NCBI GenBank assembly: GCA_003245715.1
Contig: QKCJ01000049.1
Span: 147,464 to 211,463, forward strand
Origin: a bacterium
Lineage (GTDB): Bacteria > Planctomycetota > SZUA-567
DNA: 64,000 bases
Reading direction: 5' to 3'
Shown here: piece by piece, positions 1 to 8,776 of the stretch
Layout of the letters: every line of letters begins with the position of its first letter
Position numbering within the stretch: the stretch's first letter is position 1
Translations under genes and position numbers: made by a program
Notes under the pieces: model-generated
Told to the model about the DNA's origin: nothing
Databases searched by the model: none
Seen by the model: the letters and a program-made list of their open reading frames with translations, nothing else

Positions 1-1764
1 ACGGTTGATAATATGAATAATGAGCAGAAATTTAACAATGATAAAATTGATATAAAATATAAACTTGCACGAAAGATTAAAGCTGTTGTTACTGCAGGTA
101 ATCAGCTTGCTGCTGTTGAGACAGAAGCGCTTTCTCTTGTTGCTGAGGATAAAAGTGGTTCTGCTGACAGTGTTACCAGGGAATTTGCAAATAAACAAAT
201 CGAGAAACGGAAGGTTCCGGGAAGGAGTGTTGCTATTGAAAAGCCTGAGGTTATTCCTGCTGTAAAAGCTCAGGTTGCCGGCGGTAAGGATGTTTCTGCT
301 GAGATAATTGATGCGGGTGAACCGGCGTTAGCTCCAAACAGAAGCGTGATGGCGAAAAATGACGGCTCCATTCTGAACGGAAAGTTATTATATTCACGTG
401 AGATTGTTACTGGGTTTCCGGAAAAAGGAAAGCCGGTTTTGCTTCCTGTTGCCAGATCAATAGCGATTACAGAGAAAAATATTGCCGCTCCATCCGTTAC
501 GGCTGATATCAATGTTGAAAAAGTTTCCGGCAATTCTCGACTTGCGGTAACGAGTTCGTCAGTAAATTCCGAGAATGAAGACCGGTTTGGTGAGGGTGGT
601 TTTACCTTGCTTGCAATGTCCGCTCCTGAAGGCGGAACATCTCGATTGGAACGCGCGTCAATTTCGTTTTCAGACAGTAAGCCGGTTGTTCGTTCAGAGC
701 GTAAAGACAGGAAGGGTTTGGCGAAGTCTGCTGAGGGGAGTGAAAATATCAAAGATGTATTTACGGCAAACGCCAGTAAGATTGATATAAGGCTTGGTTT
801 GTTTGGTGAGTTTGATTGTCTTCTTCCTGAATATATTGCTAATGATGTGAAGTTGCAGGCTGTTAAGGTTGGCGTAAACAAGAATGATTTTTCAAATGTG
901 CAGGTTCTGATTGTTGCCGGGATTTCAGATTTCAATGAAAATGAAAAAGCCCTTTTGGATGCTTATCTTAAAAATGGCGGCAAGATCTGGTTTTACGGAA
1001 AATCAATTCCTGATTACCTCAGAAATGAATGTGAAGCCAATAGTCGTGATAGCGGCTCACTTATAAAGAAAAACATTTACGATCTTAGTTCATTAGCCTT
1101 GCAGACGGAAGGTTTGGCCCGAAACGGACTGAGTGTTGTTTCTACTTCGCGGGTTAGTGACAAACACTTGAGCCAGTTATCGATAAATGTTCTTAATGCT
1201 TTTTTTGATAATAAATTTTCGTTAATTGAGACGGCAGAAAACAAACTTAACAAGACACTCTGGCAGGATTTTGATTCACTCGCTGCAGGGCGTCATGGCT
1301 GGCGGGTTGAGTCTTGGAGCAGTCCGGCGGCCATTGGTCTGGCACCTGATGGCAAAGGCGGTAATTCATTGGTCGCTTCTGTTCTTAATAATACCTCCGG
1401 CAAGGTCGGTGTTAGCTATGACATACCGGAATATAATAATCGCAGGATTGATTTGGGTGGTTACACTAAGGCTTGTGTGGATATCTTTAATACTTCAGAG
1501 AATCCGGTTAAGGCTTCGCTTCTGCTGACTGCCTACACGCCTGAAAGAGGTTGGGACGAATTTGAAACAAAGCCGGTATTGCTTAAAAATGGCTGGAACC
1601 GCAATACGGTTTTTGAGTTGTCGGGGCTCTTGTCGAGGCTTGAGGGCAGGAAGAGTTATTCCTCAAAATTACATGGGGCAGAGCAGTGTGCACGGGTAAC
1701 AGTTCTGCTGAGGACATCTGGCAAGGTAAAGGTTCTGGTTGATAATATTTGCTGGGTAAAGTGA
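1..1764 (+). CDS. Hypothetical protein, probably 5'-truncated by the window edge
   Basis: The reading frame is open from base 1. The first ATG (base 13) has no ribosome-binding site in the few bases before it, so the true start may lie outside the window. The first ~240 residues are low-complexity, rich in Ala, Val, Ser and Lys, with no recognisable fold. Residues ~255-340 look like a Rossmann/glutamine-amidotransferase-like segment (LIVAGI, then LLDAYLKNGGKIWFYG), as found beside glycoside hydrolase domains. The last ~160 residues look like a beta-sandwich of the galactose-binding type and end in VLVDNICWVK. A role in carbohydrate binding or processing is only inference. Its stop codon lies one base before the stop of the convergent pdxA. 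Confidence 0.6.
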   Translation, partial: TVDNMNNEQKFNNDKIDIKYKLARKIKAVVTAGNQLAAVETEALSLVAEDKSGSADSVTREFANKQIEKRKVPGRSVAIEKPEVIPAVKAQVAGGKDVSAEIIDAGEPALAPNRSVMAKNDGSILNGKLLYSREIVTGFPEKGKPVLLPVARSIAITEKNIAAPSVTADINVEKVSGNSRLAVTSSSVNSENEDRFGEGGFTLLAMSAPEGGTSRLERASISFSDSKPVVRSERKDRKGLAKSAEGSENIKDVFTANASKIDIRLGLFGEFDCLLPEYIANDVKLQAVKVGVNKNDFSNVQVLIVAGISDFNENEKALLDAYLKNGGKIWFYGKSIPDYLRNECEANSRDSGSLIKKNIYDLSSLALQTEGLARNGLSVVSTSRVSDKHLSQLSINVLNAFFDNKFSLIETAENKLNKTLWQDFDSLAAGRHGWRVESWSSPAAIGLAPDGKGGNSLVASVLNNTSGKVGVSYDIPEYNNRRIDLGGYTKACVDIFNTSENPVKASLLLTAYTPERGWDEFETKPVLLKNGWNRNTVFELSGLLSRLEGRKSYSSKLHGAEQCARVTVLLRTSGKVKVLVDNICWVK

Positions 1765-1765
1765 T

Positions 1766-2758
1766 TTAATTCTTGCTGTTATTGGCTGACATTTCTACGG
1801 CTGTTATGATTGCCTGAATAAGCGAATCCTCTTTGCCAAATCCTTTTCCCGCAATGTCAAAAGCTGTTCCGTGGTCGACTGAGGTGCGGATAATCGGCAG
1901 GCCAAGAGTGATATTTACCCCGCTGTCAAAGGCTAGCGTTTTAAGCGGCCCCAGACCCTGATCGTGGTACATAGCAAGTATAGCGTCAAAGTCTCCCTGC
2001 AACATACGGTGAAAAGAGGTGTCTGCCGGCAGTGGCCCGGTTACAGCGTTTTTCGCGCGCTGCAGGTCCTTGACCGCCGGTTGAATAATCTCGACTTCTT
2101 CGCGGCCTATTGTGCCTTCCTCGCCGGCATGAGGGTTGAGGCCAAGTATCGCCAGTCGCGGCGTTTTAATTCCGAAACGATTTTTCAGATCTTTGAGTAT
2201 GATTTTTGCGGTGTGTCTGATGCGCTCTCTTGTTATCAGCTTGCTTACCTTGACCAGCGGTTCATGAATTGTTGCCAGTGCCACGCGCAAGCCTCCACCG
2301 GCAAGCATCATCACTTCGTCATCACTGCCGGTAAGTTCGGCGAGCAGTTCGGTATGACCCGGCCAGTTGCCGCCTGCGGCTTTCCAGGCAGCCTTGCAGA
2401 TAGGGCAGGTGACGATTGCATCAGCTTTTTTCGCGATACAAAGTTCGGTGGCCAGTTTGACATACTCAAGGCTCTGCCTGCCGCTTTCTTTAGTCCATTT
2501 TCCCGGTGCGGTCAGGATACCATTCCATTTTAATGGTTCGTAAAGCGTGATGCCTTTGGAAAATTCGGGTGTATCAACCTGTTTGTAGCTGAATTTTTTG
2601 CCGGAATTAGCGATTGCTTTATCAAGATAATAAGCATTGCCGATAATCAGGAAACTGGCCAGACGCCTGACTGATAATTTATTCAACGCTTTTACTATAA
2701 TTTCTGGGCCGACTCCGAGCGGGTCGCCCATGGTGATAATCATTTTATTCTCAGGCAT
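1766..2758 (-). CDS. pdxA: 4-hydroxythreonine-4-phosphate dehydrogenase
   Basis: This cytoplasmic enzyme oxidises 4-phosphohydroxy-L-threonine in the DXP-dependent pyridoxal phosphate pathway. The 330-residue length is normal for PdxA. Visible family motifs are MGDPLGVGPEI at the N terminus, GHTELLAELTG (metal/substrate His), NPHAGEEG, and YHDQGLGPLK followed by TSVDHGTAFDIAG near the C terminus. The ATG at 2758 overlaps the end of the upstream uracil-DNA glycosylase gene by 8 bases, so the two are likely co-transcribed and translationally coupled. The pairing has no obvious metabolic logic. A PdxA2-like paralogue acting on another hydroxyacid is possible, but all motifs fit PdxA. Confidence 0.93.
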   Translation of the reverse strand: MPENKMIITMGDPLGVGPEIIVKALNKLSVRRLASFLIIGNAYYLDKAIANSGKKFSYKQVDTPEFSKGITLYEPLKWNGILTAPGKWTKESGRQSLEYVKLATELCIAKKADAIVTCPICKAAWKAAGGNWPGHTELLAELTGSDDEVMMLAGGGLRVALATIHEPLVKVSKLITRERIRHTAKIILKDLKNRFGIKTPRLAILGLNPHAGEEGTIGREEVEIIQPAVKDLQRAKNAVTGPLPADTSFHRMLQGDFDAILAMYHDQGLGPLKTLAFDSGVNITLGLPIIRTSVDHGTAFDIAGKGFGKEDSLIQAIITAVEMSANNSKN

Positions 2759-3743
2759 TATCCAGTCTCCGCATAACCTGCTGAATGTGCATCCAGGTCA
2801 TTTTGTCATAATCATTTCCCCTGCCCAGATGCCGTCTCTGTCGCAGCAGATATGACGTGTTGAGAATCGGCATGACCGGAATGTCTTTATATTCCTGCCA
2901 GACACCGATCATCTGGTTTACGGTCAGGTTCTGCCCCGTCAGAAAGTTCGCCGCGTTTAGCCCGACGGTTATTATGATTTTGGGCTTTACGATATTAATC
3001 TGCTCATCAAGATACTGCAGGCAGGTGTTTACCTCCTGCTCTTCTGGCTTGCGGTTACCCTGTGGGCGGCATTTGACAATGGTCGTCATATAAACGTCTG
3101 CGCGTTTGATCTTCATGCCTTTCTGTATAATGTCAGTAAGCATTTCCCCGTCTGCGCCGATAAAGGGTCTGCCCTGCAGATCCTCCTCGCGACCCGGAGC
3201 CTGTCCGATGAACATCAGGTCCGCATCAAGATTGCCTTCCCCGAAGACTACCTGCGAGCGGAAGTGTGAAAGGTTGCACTCCTCGCAACCGAGGGCTTTC
3301 TGGCAGAGCGGTTTAATCGCTTCGAGTTTCTGCTCTGAGCCGAGATGCTGGGGCTCGGATTGTTCTATTTCCGATTTTGATTTTGCGGTCTGGGTACTTT
3401 GTGGCCGCATAGCATTTTGGGGCGCTGCCGGAGCCATGGCAAAGGAGTCGGGCAGTTTGGGCGTATCAGTTTGGCCTGAAGACCTTAGCTGTCCCGCTTC
3501 CGGGGCGGTCTGTTCTTTTGACGGAGCTGCCGCAGGCAGGCTGCTGACAATCGGTGCCGCCGATGCAATTGGTGCAATCGGTTCATGCGGCTGAGGTTTT
3601 GGGTGCGGGCGTTTTGCCGGGGGCGTCAGGCCGATTATTTCAGGCGCGACACTCAGGTGTGTTACACCCAGTGATTCATCCAGCGCGAGGCGCGCTTCAA
3701 GAATTGTCGCCATTCTGGCAAGCATCTCTTCCTGCTGACTCAT
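2751..3743 (-). CDS. Family-4 type uracil-DNA glycosylase with long N-terminal extension
   Basis: It removes uracil from DNA as the first step of base excision repair. Residues ~140-330 hold the catalytic domain: motif 1 GQAPGREEDLQGRPFIG (180-196) and the four cysteines expected to bind the [4Fe-4S] cluster of family 4 (C153, C156, C225, C241). The position of the usual HPS-x-LLR motif reads NTSYLLR (295-301), so the conserved His is Asn. Residues ~45-130 are a Pro/Ala/Gln-rich linker that the family does not need; residues 1-30 are helical. The ATG at 3743 has a strong GGAGG five bases upstream. Similar N-terminal extensions occur in phage-polymerase-related UDGs, so the exact subfamily is uncertain. 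Confidence 0.85.
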   Translation of the reverse strand: MSQQEEMLARMATILEARLALDESLGVTHLSVAPEIIGLTPPAKRPHPKPQPHEPIAPIASAAPIVSSLPAAAPSKEQTAPEAGQLRSSGQTDTPKLPDSFAMAPAAPQNAMRPQSTQTAKSKSEIEQSEPQHLGSEQKLEAIKPLCQKALGCEECNLSHFRSQVVFGEGNLDADLMFIGQAPGREEDLQGRPFIGADGEMLTDIIQKGMKIKRADVYMTTIVKCRPQGNRKPEEQEVNTCLQYLDEQINIVKPKIIITVGLNAANFLTGQNLTVNQMIGVWQEYKDIPVMPILNTSYLLRQRRHLGRGNDYDKMTWMHIQQVMRRLDNA

Positions 3744-3822
3744 AAATCCTCCAATTGACAGATATCTATTATATTCGCAAAAAAATAATAATAAACCCTG
3801 TAATCATGAAAAAAACTTGCCA

Positions 3823-3850
3823 TTGACGCCCGACTAAATATGATATTATA
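3823..3850 (+). promoter_or_regulatory. Candidate sigma-70 promoter of the rpiB-cmk-mreCD operon
   Basis: TTGACG at 3823-3828 is followed after 15 bases by TATTAT (3844-3849), or after 16 bases by ATTATA. It lies in the AT-rich region between the divergent UDG gene and rpiB, about 105 bases before the rpiB start. Motif match only. Confidence 0.4.
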
Positions 3851-3954
3851 GCATGATGTCGTGGAATTTATCCTGTAGTCGAGTTTTTGAAGGTTAAATG
3901 GGCAAATAAATATATTTCCTTTACAAATAATGTTTTATACGAAAGGTTACTCTA

Positions 3955-4398
3955 ATGGCTGAAGTTATTGCGATCGGTTCGGACCACGCTGCTTTTCCGG
4001 TAAAAGAGAAGCTCAAGGATATTCTGGCTTCAAAGGGGTATAAAGTTAAGGATTTTGGTGTGACTTCGCCTGACAGCTGCGATTACCCTGATATAGCCCG
4101 TCCTCTTGCTCAGGCAGTGGCTGAAGGCAAGTATGAACGTGGAATCCTTCTCTGTGGCACTGGTCTTGGCATGAGCTACGCCGCCAACCGTTACGAGAAT
4201 GTCCGTGCGGCGCTATGCTGGAGCAAGGAAGTTGCCAAGATGGCGCGCGAGCATAATAACAGCAATGTGCTGGTCCTTTCCGGCCGCCATGCAACTATTG
4301 ATCCGCTTGAAGATATCATGCTAACCTGGCTTGTTACTGAATTCCCGAATGAAGAACGTCACGCGCGCCGTATCCGCAAGATTGAGGGTGAGGTCTGA
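3955..4398 (+). CDS. rpiB: Ribose-5-phosphate isomerase B
   Basis: This enzyme interconverts ribose 5-phosphate and ribulose 5-phosphate in the pentose phosphate pathway. The 147-residue protein matches the RpiB/LacAB family end to end: GSDHAAFPVKEKL (phosphate binding), DYPDIA, the catalytic Cys in GILLCGTGLGMSYAANR, and REHNNSNVLVLSGR. It has the active-site Cys of RpiB. It opens a compact operon: its TGA overlaps the ATG of cmk by one base. A sugar isomerase acting on another pentose or hexose phosphate cannot be excluded. Confidence 0.93.
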   Translation: MAEVIAIGSDHAAFPVKEKLKDILASKGYKVKDFGVTSPDSCDYPDIARPLAQAVAEGKYERGILLCGTGLGMSYAANRYENVRAALCWSKEVAKMAREHNNSNVLVLSGRHATIDPLEDIMLTWLVTEFPNEERHARRIRKIEGEV

Positions 4399-5078
4399 TG
4401 GAACGTTTTTCTGCGGTTGCTATTGATGGTCCGGCGGGATCTGGTAAGAGCACCATCGCGCGAACGGTAGCTCAGGAGTTGGGTTTTTTATATATTGATA
4501 CCGGTGCGATGTACCGTTCGGTTGCGCTCAAGGCAAAGCTTAAGGGCGTTGATCTTGAGGATGAAGCGGCGATGGCTGAGGTTGCGGCTGGTGTTTCAAT
4601 TTGCTTTGATGCGACTGGCACGAGAGTGCTTCTTGATGGTGCGGATGTTTCCGAACAGATCCGCACTCCCGAAATTACCGCAATCACCAAGTATGCGGCG
4701 CGGGTTGTTGCCGTGCGCGAGCGGATGGTTGAGCTGCAGCGGGCTATGGCGGCAAACCGTCCGGTTGTTATGGAGGGGCGTGATATCACGACTGTTGTCC
4801 TTAAGGAAGCTAAGTGGCGTTTTTTTGTTACGGCTTCTGCCGAGGAGCGTGCCAATCGTCGCTTTAAAGAATTTAAGGAACGCGGGCATGATGTTGATTA
4901 TGACCAGTTGCTGTCTGAAATTATCGCGCGCGATGAATCTGATAATGAGGTCGGCCCGATGAAAGACGCTCTGGAAATCGCCCATAATGGCGGCGGTATA
5001 GTGCTTGTTGACACGACCCTGATGAGTCCTGCACAGGTTGTGGATGCTATTGTAGATAATGTAAGGGCTAATCCCTGA
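4398..5078 (+). CDS. cmk: Cytidylate kinase
   Basis: It phosphorylates CMP and dCMP to the diphosphates in pyrimidine nucleotide metabolism. The 226 residues start with the P-loop AIDGPAGSGKST, followed by the nucleotide-binding segment YIDTGAMYRS, the VVMEGRDITTVV motif, the LID-type Arg-rich region ANRRFKEFKERG and the ARDESDNEVGPM segment, all characteristic of Cmk. Both ends overlap the neighbouring genes by one base (TGATG), showing tight translational coupling between rpiB, cmk and mreC. Confidence 0.96.
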   Translation: MERFSAVAIDGPAGSGKSTIARTVAQELGFLYIDTGAMYRSVALKAKLKGVDLEDEAAMAEVAAGVSICFDATGTRVLLDGADVSEQIRTPEITAITKYAARVVAVRERMVELQRAMAANRPVVMEGRDITTVVLKEAKWRFFVTASAEERANRRFKEFKERGHDVDYDQLLSEIIARDESDNEVGPMKDALEIAHNGGGIVLVDTTLMSPAQVVDAIVDNVRANP

Positions 5079-5881
5079 TGAAGAGCGACCTGCTGCGGGC
5101 GATAATATTTCTGGTTCTTGCAGCGGCTCTTTTCATGTTGCCGCAGGGGTATACTGACAGACTGCGCCTCAAGGTTTATGGCCTTTTCGCCAGTACAGAT
5201 CGGGCGGTAAGCGGCCTTGACCAGCCTGAAGCTGTGTATGATTCTTCGGTTGACCCGCGTTTGCGTCTGCAGGAGATGACCAACGAGCTTTTCCAGAAAG
5301 ATGCGGAGATATCTGAACTCAAGCGCGAGCTGCGTAACTTTATCGACTTCAAGAATATCCTGCCTACGACTAAAATCATACCTGCCAGCGTGATCGGTTA
5401 TAAACCGGGTGAGAGCGCTCCGGAGGTCTATCTTTCTGCCGGGGTAAAGGATGGTGTTAAAAAAGGTGATTGCCTTGTGCAGGGCGGGGCGTATGTCGGT
5501 AGGGTTTTTCTTGCTGGTGAGTCTGCCTCAATGGCAATGCTTCTTGATAATCCCGGGTGTGTTGTGGCGGGGCGGGCAATTAAAAGCGGCGACACCTGTA
5601 TCGTGCGTGGCGAGGGTTATGACAAGGCGCAGGCGGTTTTTTATACAAGTCTGAGCGCGGTGGTTCCGGGTGAGAAGATCATCACTTCTGGGCTGCTTGG
5701 TGATACTCCTGCCGGGTTGGTCATTGCTACGGTCAGTGACTATCCTCATCTTGGTCGTGAACCGGGGACGCTTGAAGCACCGGTGCGTATTCAGGCGCAT
5801 CTCTCATCACTTTCCGATGTCATAATTATCAGCGGGGGTAACGCCGTAGCCCGGCCGGGAGCAATGGAGGGTAAAGAATGA
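5078..5881 (+). CDS. mreC: Rod shape-determining protein MreC
   Basis: A bitopic inner-membrane protein of the elongasome, which links MreB filaments to periplasmic cell-wall synthases. One membrane segment lies near residues 7-24, followed by a short coiled coil (~65-95) and the two-barrel periplasmic domain (VIGYKPGESAP, then GDCLVQGGAYVGRV and VIATVSDYPHLGREPGTLEAPV). At 267 residues the length is typical. It overlaps cmk by one base and mreD by four (ATGA). mreB is not in the window. Confidence 0.93.
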   Translation: MKSDLLRAIIFLVLAAALFMLPQGYTDRLRLKVYGLFASTDRAVSGLDQPEAVYDSSVDPRLRLQEMTNELFQKDAEISELKRELRNFIDFKNILPTTKIIPASVIGYKPGESAPEVYLSAGVKDGVKKGDCLVQGGAYVGRVFLAGESASMAMLLDNPGCVVAGRAIKSGDTCIVRGEGYDKAQAVFYTSLSAVVPGEKIITSGLLGDTPAGLVIATVSDYPHLGREPGTLEAPVRIQAHLSSLSDVIIISGGNAVARPGAMEGKE

Positions 5882-6369
5882 AATTTATCCTTTATGTTTT
5901 CATGCTTACGGTTGCTGCGGTATTGCAGATGCTTTTTGCCCGTGGCATGACCATACCAAGAGCCAGCGGCGAGTATCTCTTTCTGTTTGCTTTTTGCATC
6001 TCATTATTTGCACCGCGAAAAAATATAATTCCTCTCTTTTTTATTGCCGGGATTTTTCGTGATATCTTTCTGACCCAGCAACTCGGCCCCGCGACAATCC
6101 TTTATACGCTATGCGGTATAATGGTGACATTTCTGCGCAACTATATTTCAAGCGACCATGTCTTTACCCGTTATGTGTTTTTTCTGCTGGGGCTTTTTTC
6201 GGTTCTGTTTATCCTTGGTATTTTCAGCAGCGGCCATTACTCTTCCGACCTTCTTGAAGCGGCCTTTTATAATTCGGTATACACACTTTTACTTGCCCCT
6301 CTTTTCAGAATCTTTGTCATGGCAACATCATTTGCTGACTGGGATAAACGGACTGGGGTGCTGCTGTGA
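5878..6369 (+). CDS. mreD: Rod shape-determining protein MreD
   Basis: A small polytopic inner-membrane partner of MreC. The 163 residues are very hydrophobic, with about five predicted membrane segments, and the length fits MreD. Sequence conservation in this family is poor, so the call rests on hydrophobicity, size and its place directly after mreC with a four-base overlap. Its end overlaps the next gene by four bases (GTGA). Confidence 0.87.
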   Translation: MKFILYVFMLTVAAVLQMLFARGMTIPRASGEYLFLFAFCISLFAPRKNIIPLFFIAGIFRDIFLTQQLGPATILYTLCGIMVTFLRNYISSDHVFTRYVFFLLGLFSVLFILGIFSSGHYSSDLLEAAFYNSVYTLLLAPLFRIFVMATSFADWDKRTGVLL

Positions 6370-7745
6370 AAGCAATTCTTGTAAGCTCGGCTGCAAGCAA
6401 CTCTGGCAAGACTTCTTTCACCCTTGGTCTTTGCCATGCGCTAAAAAAACAGGGGCTGAAGGTGCAGGCCTTTAAATGCGGCCCTGATTACCTTGATCCG
6501 ACCTACCTTAAACTCGCTACCGGCCGGCCGGCCTATAATCTTGATTTATACATGACCGGTGAGGATTATGTGCGTTCTTTATTTTACTCTTCCTGTGCCG
6601 GACGTGACGGTGAGGAACCTGCGGATATTGCGGTTATTGAAGGTGCAATGGGGCTTTATGACGGAGTTGGCGCGCAGAGTAATAACGCTTCGGCTGCGGC
6701 TGTCAGTAAGCTCCTGGGCGTTCCGGTTGTGCTAGTTGTTTCAGCCAGATCGATGGCCGGGAGTTTTGCGGCGCTGGTTAACGGTTTTGTGGATTTTCCT
6801 GATGCGCCTGATTTTGCCGGAGTAGTTGCCAATTTCTGCGGTTCGGATAATCATGCGTCTATTCTCAGAGACTCTTTAAGTCGCATTTCAGGCATGCCGG
6901 ATTTTCTGGGTGCCATTATGCGCGGTGCCTTTATTGAGCTGCCGTCGCGTCATTTAGGACTGGTACGGGCGGAAGAAGCTGGTATGACAGACGGAATTTT
7001 AGATTCGCTGGCTAATGCGGTAAGTGAGGCGATTGATCTTGACGGTCTTCTGACGAATGCTGCGGAGATGACCTACGGTAAAATTATCGCGCCCGCGCCT
7101 GTAAAGCGTAAACTGCGTTTGGGGATTGCCTGTGATGAAGCATTTCATTTTTATTATCCGGATAATCTGCAGGCTCTTGAAGATCGTGGTGTTGAACTTA
7201 TTGAGTTTTCTCCACTGCATGACTGCGTATTGCCGGATAACCTTGACGGGTTATATCTTGGCGGGGGGTATCCTGAGATGTATGCAGGAGTGTTATCTCA
7301 AAATTTTCAGATGCGTGAAAATGTTCGTGAGTTTTGTGTGTCGGGCAGGATGGTATATGCAGAGTGTGGCGGGTTGATGTATCTTGCGGGAAGCATTATT
7401 ACCCTTGATAATTCTGTGTATAAGATGGCGGGGGTAATTCCGGTAAGGGTGAAGATGCTTGAGAAGATAAATAAGCTTGGCTATGTCTGCGGTAAGAGTA
7501 ATGGCGGGGTCTGGGCTGGCGGCGTTGAGGTGCGGGGACATGAGTATCATTATTCTGAGGTGCTAGACCCGTTGCCTGAAGGGTGGTGTAGTGCATACTT
7601 CTTGACACTGGCTCGTGATAAATCTGCCGCAGTCACCGAAGAGGGATATGCCCGCGGGCTTGTTCAGGCCAGTTACCTGCACGCTCATTTTGCTTCTTCG
7701 GAGGAGTTGCTTGACAGGTTTATTTCCGCACTTGAAAGGGTGTGA
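6366..7745 (+). CDS. cbiA: Cobyrinate a,c-diamide synthase (CbiA/CobB family)
   Basis: It amidates the a and c side chains of cobyrinate with glutamine and ATP in cobalamin synthesis. The N-terminal dethiobiotin-synthetase-like domain carries SSAASNSGKTSF (P-loop), FKCGPDYLDP and EGAMGLYDGVG. The C-terminal class-I glutaminase domain shows GLYLGGGYPE, the nucleophilic Cys in VYAECGGLMYLAG and the catalytic His in SYLHAHFAS. The start is GTG at 6366, inside the end of mreD. No other cobalamin gene is nearby, so its attachment to a cell-shape operon is unusual. 459 residues is a normal length. A related sirohydrochlorin amidase (CfbB-like) is less likely outside methanogens. Confidence 0.9.
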   Translation: MKAILVSSAASNSGKTSFTLGLCHALKKQGLKVQAFKCGPDYLDPTYLKLATGRPAYNLDLYMTGEDYVRSLFYSSCAGRDGEEPADIAVIEGAMGLYDGVGAQSNNASAAAVSKLLGVPVVLVVSARSMAGSFAALVNGFVDFPDAPDFAGVVANFCGSDNHASILRDSLSRISGMPDFLGAIMRGAFIELPSRHLGLVRAEEAGMTDGILDSLANAVSEAIDLDGLLTNAAEMTYGKIIAPAPVKRKLRLGIACDEAFHFYYPDNLQALEDRGVELIEFSPLHDCVLPDNLDGLYLGGGYPEMYAGVLSQNFQMRENVREFCVSGRMVYAECGGLMYLAGSIITLDNSVYKMAGVIPVRVKMLEKINKLGYVCGKSNGGVWAGGVEVRGHEYHYSEVLDPLPEGWCSAYFLTLARDKSAAVTEEGYARGLVQASYLHAHFASSEELLDRFISALERV

Positions 7746-7782
7746 GTCGGGTTGATTGGCTAGTATGTAATTCTTTAAGCTC

Positions 7783-7810
7783 TTGCAATAAACGGCGGCC
7801 TGTACATAAT
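7783..7810 (+). promoter_or_regulatory. Candidate sigma-70 promoter before the thioesterase gene
   Basis: TTGCAA at 7783-7788, 16 bases, then CATAAT at 7805-7810. It lies in the 91-base gap after cbiA and would start transcription about 20 bases before the preferred ATG at 7837. Confidence 0.4.
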
Positions 7811-7836
7811 TTTTCATTAAATAAAGGATGGCAATT

Positions 7837-8232
7837 ATGTTTAATACTATTATAACTCCGCGTTTTGGTGATGTTGACGGTTTGCGCCATATCAATAATG
7901 TCTCACTTATCGAGTGGTATGAAACTGCCCGCAACGAATTTTTTCAGATATTTAATCCGGAGCTTTCACTTGATGCCTGGAATCTGATAATGGTGCATAT
8001 GGAGGTTGATTATCTGGGGCAGATGTATTTTGGCAAGCCGGTTGAGATAAAAAGTTGCATCATTAAAATCGGCAACTCTTCTTTGACGCTCCGACAGGAG
8101 GCGTGGCAGGGGGGAGAGCTTTGTGCGCGTGGTGATTTTGTAATGATACACTTTGATTTCAAGAGCCAGAAGCCGGTTGCTTTAACGCAGGAGCAGCGCG
8201 GTAAGCTTCAGGAACACTTTGTTGAAGTCTGA
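7837..8232 (+). CDS. Hotdog-fold acyl-CoA thioesterase (YbgC/4-hydroxybenzoyl-CoA type)
   Basis: It likely hydrolyses an acyl-CoA thioester; the substrate is unknown. The N-terminal motif RFGDVDGLRHINNV, including the catalytic Asp, and IEWYETARNEFF are typical of the 4HBT/YbgC family. The ATG at 7837 is preferred over the in-frame ATG at 7828 because AAAGGA (7823-7828) then lies eight bases upstream. This gives 131 residues. It overlaps the open frame upstream of trmO by a few bases but ends before the trmO start. Confidence 0.85.
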   Translation: MFNTIITPRFGDVDGLRHINNVSLIEWYETARNEFFQIFNPELSLDAWNLIMVHMEVDYLGQMYFGKPVEIKSCIIKIGNSSLTLRQEAWQGGELCARGDFVMIHFDFKSQKPVALTQEQRGKLQEHFVEV

Positions 8233-8260
8233 TCTGGCATATAACAGTAAGGATATTTTG

Positions 8261-8746
8261 ATGAAGGAATTTTCTTTCAAGCAGATTGGGGTGGTTCACA
8301 GTGAACATCAGGAAGCGGTTAAAACTCCGATACAACCGGTTTTTGCTGATGATTGCTGCGGTAGTATTGAGATTTTTGATGAGTACGCAGAGGGGCTTAA
8401 AGGCGTCGATGGCTTTTCGCATATCATGGTTTTTTATGTTCTTGACCGTCGGAGCAAGGTCGAGCTGATGGTCAAACCATTTATGGGTGATGAAAAGACC
8501 GGCATCTTCAGTACCCGACATCCACACCGTCCTAACCCACTGGGCATAAGCCTGCTCAAACTTGAAAAGGTTGAGGGCAATACTTTGATGGTCTCCGGGG
8601 TTGATATTCTCGACGGTACTCCGGTAATTGACATCAAACCGTATGTTGCACGGTTTGACTCGCGCGAGGACGTCAAGAGCGGCTGGACAGATCAGGTCGC
8701 GGATAAGGACGCTGAAATCCGCGGTCTGCGTGAATATAAAAAATAG
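8261..8746 (+). CDS. trmO: tRNA N6-methyltransferase TrmO (TsaA/YaeB family)
   Basis: It methylates N6-threonylcarbamoyladenosine at position 37 of certain tRNAs using SAM. The single beta-barrel domain shows IGVVHSEHQEAVKTP, GIFSTRHPHRPNPLGIS and DILDGTPVIDIKPY, the signature segments of the family. The ATG at 8261 follows TAAGGA (8248-8253); the frame is open further upstream to 8219 but that start has no ribosome-binding site and overlaps the thioesterase gene. Expected length 161 residues. Some archaeal TsaA proteins modify other substrates, but the motifs fit TrmO. Confidence 0.9.
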   Translation: MKEFSFKQIGVVHSEHQEAVKTPIQPVFADDCCGSIEIFDEYAEGLKGVDGFSHIMVFYVLDRRSKVELMVKPFMGDEKTGIFSTRHPHRPNPLGISLLKLEKVEGNTLMVSGVDILDGTPVIDIKPYVARFDSREDVKSGWTDQVADKDAEIRGLREYKK

Positions 8747-8776
8747 CCGGTAATTTTTTTACCCGAACCCAGCCGG

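Noticed and set aside
270..935. 221-codon minus-strand frame inside the first gene
   Set aside because: Opposite-strand shadow of a frame with clear protein domains; no motifs or start signal of its own.
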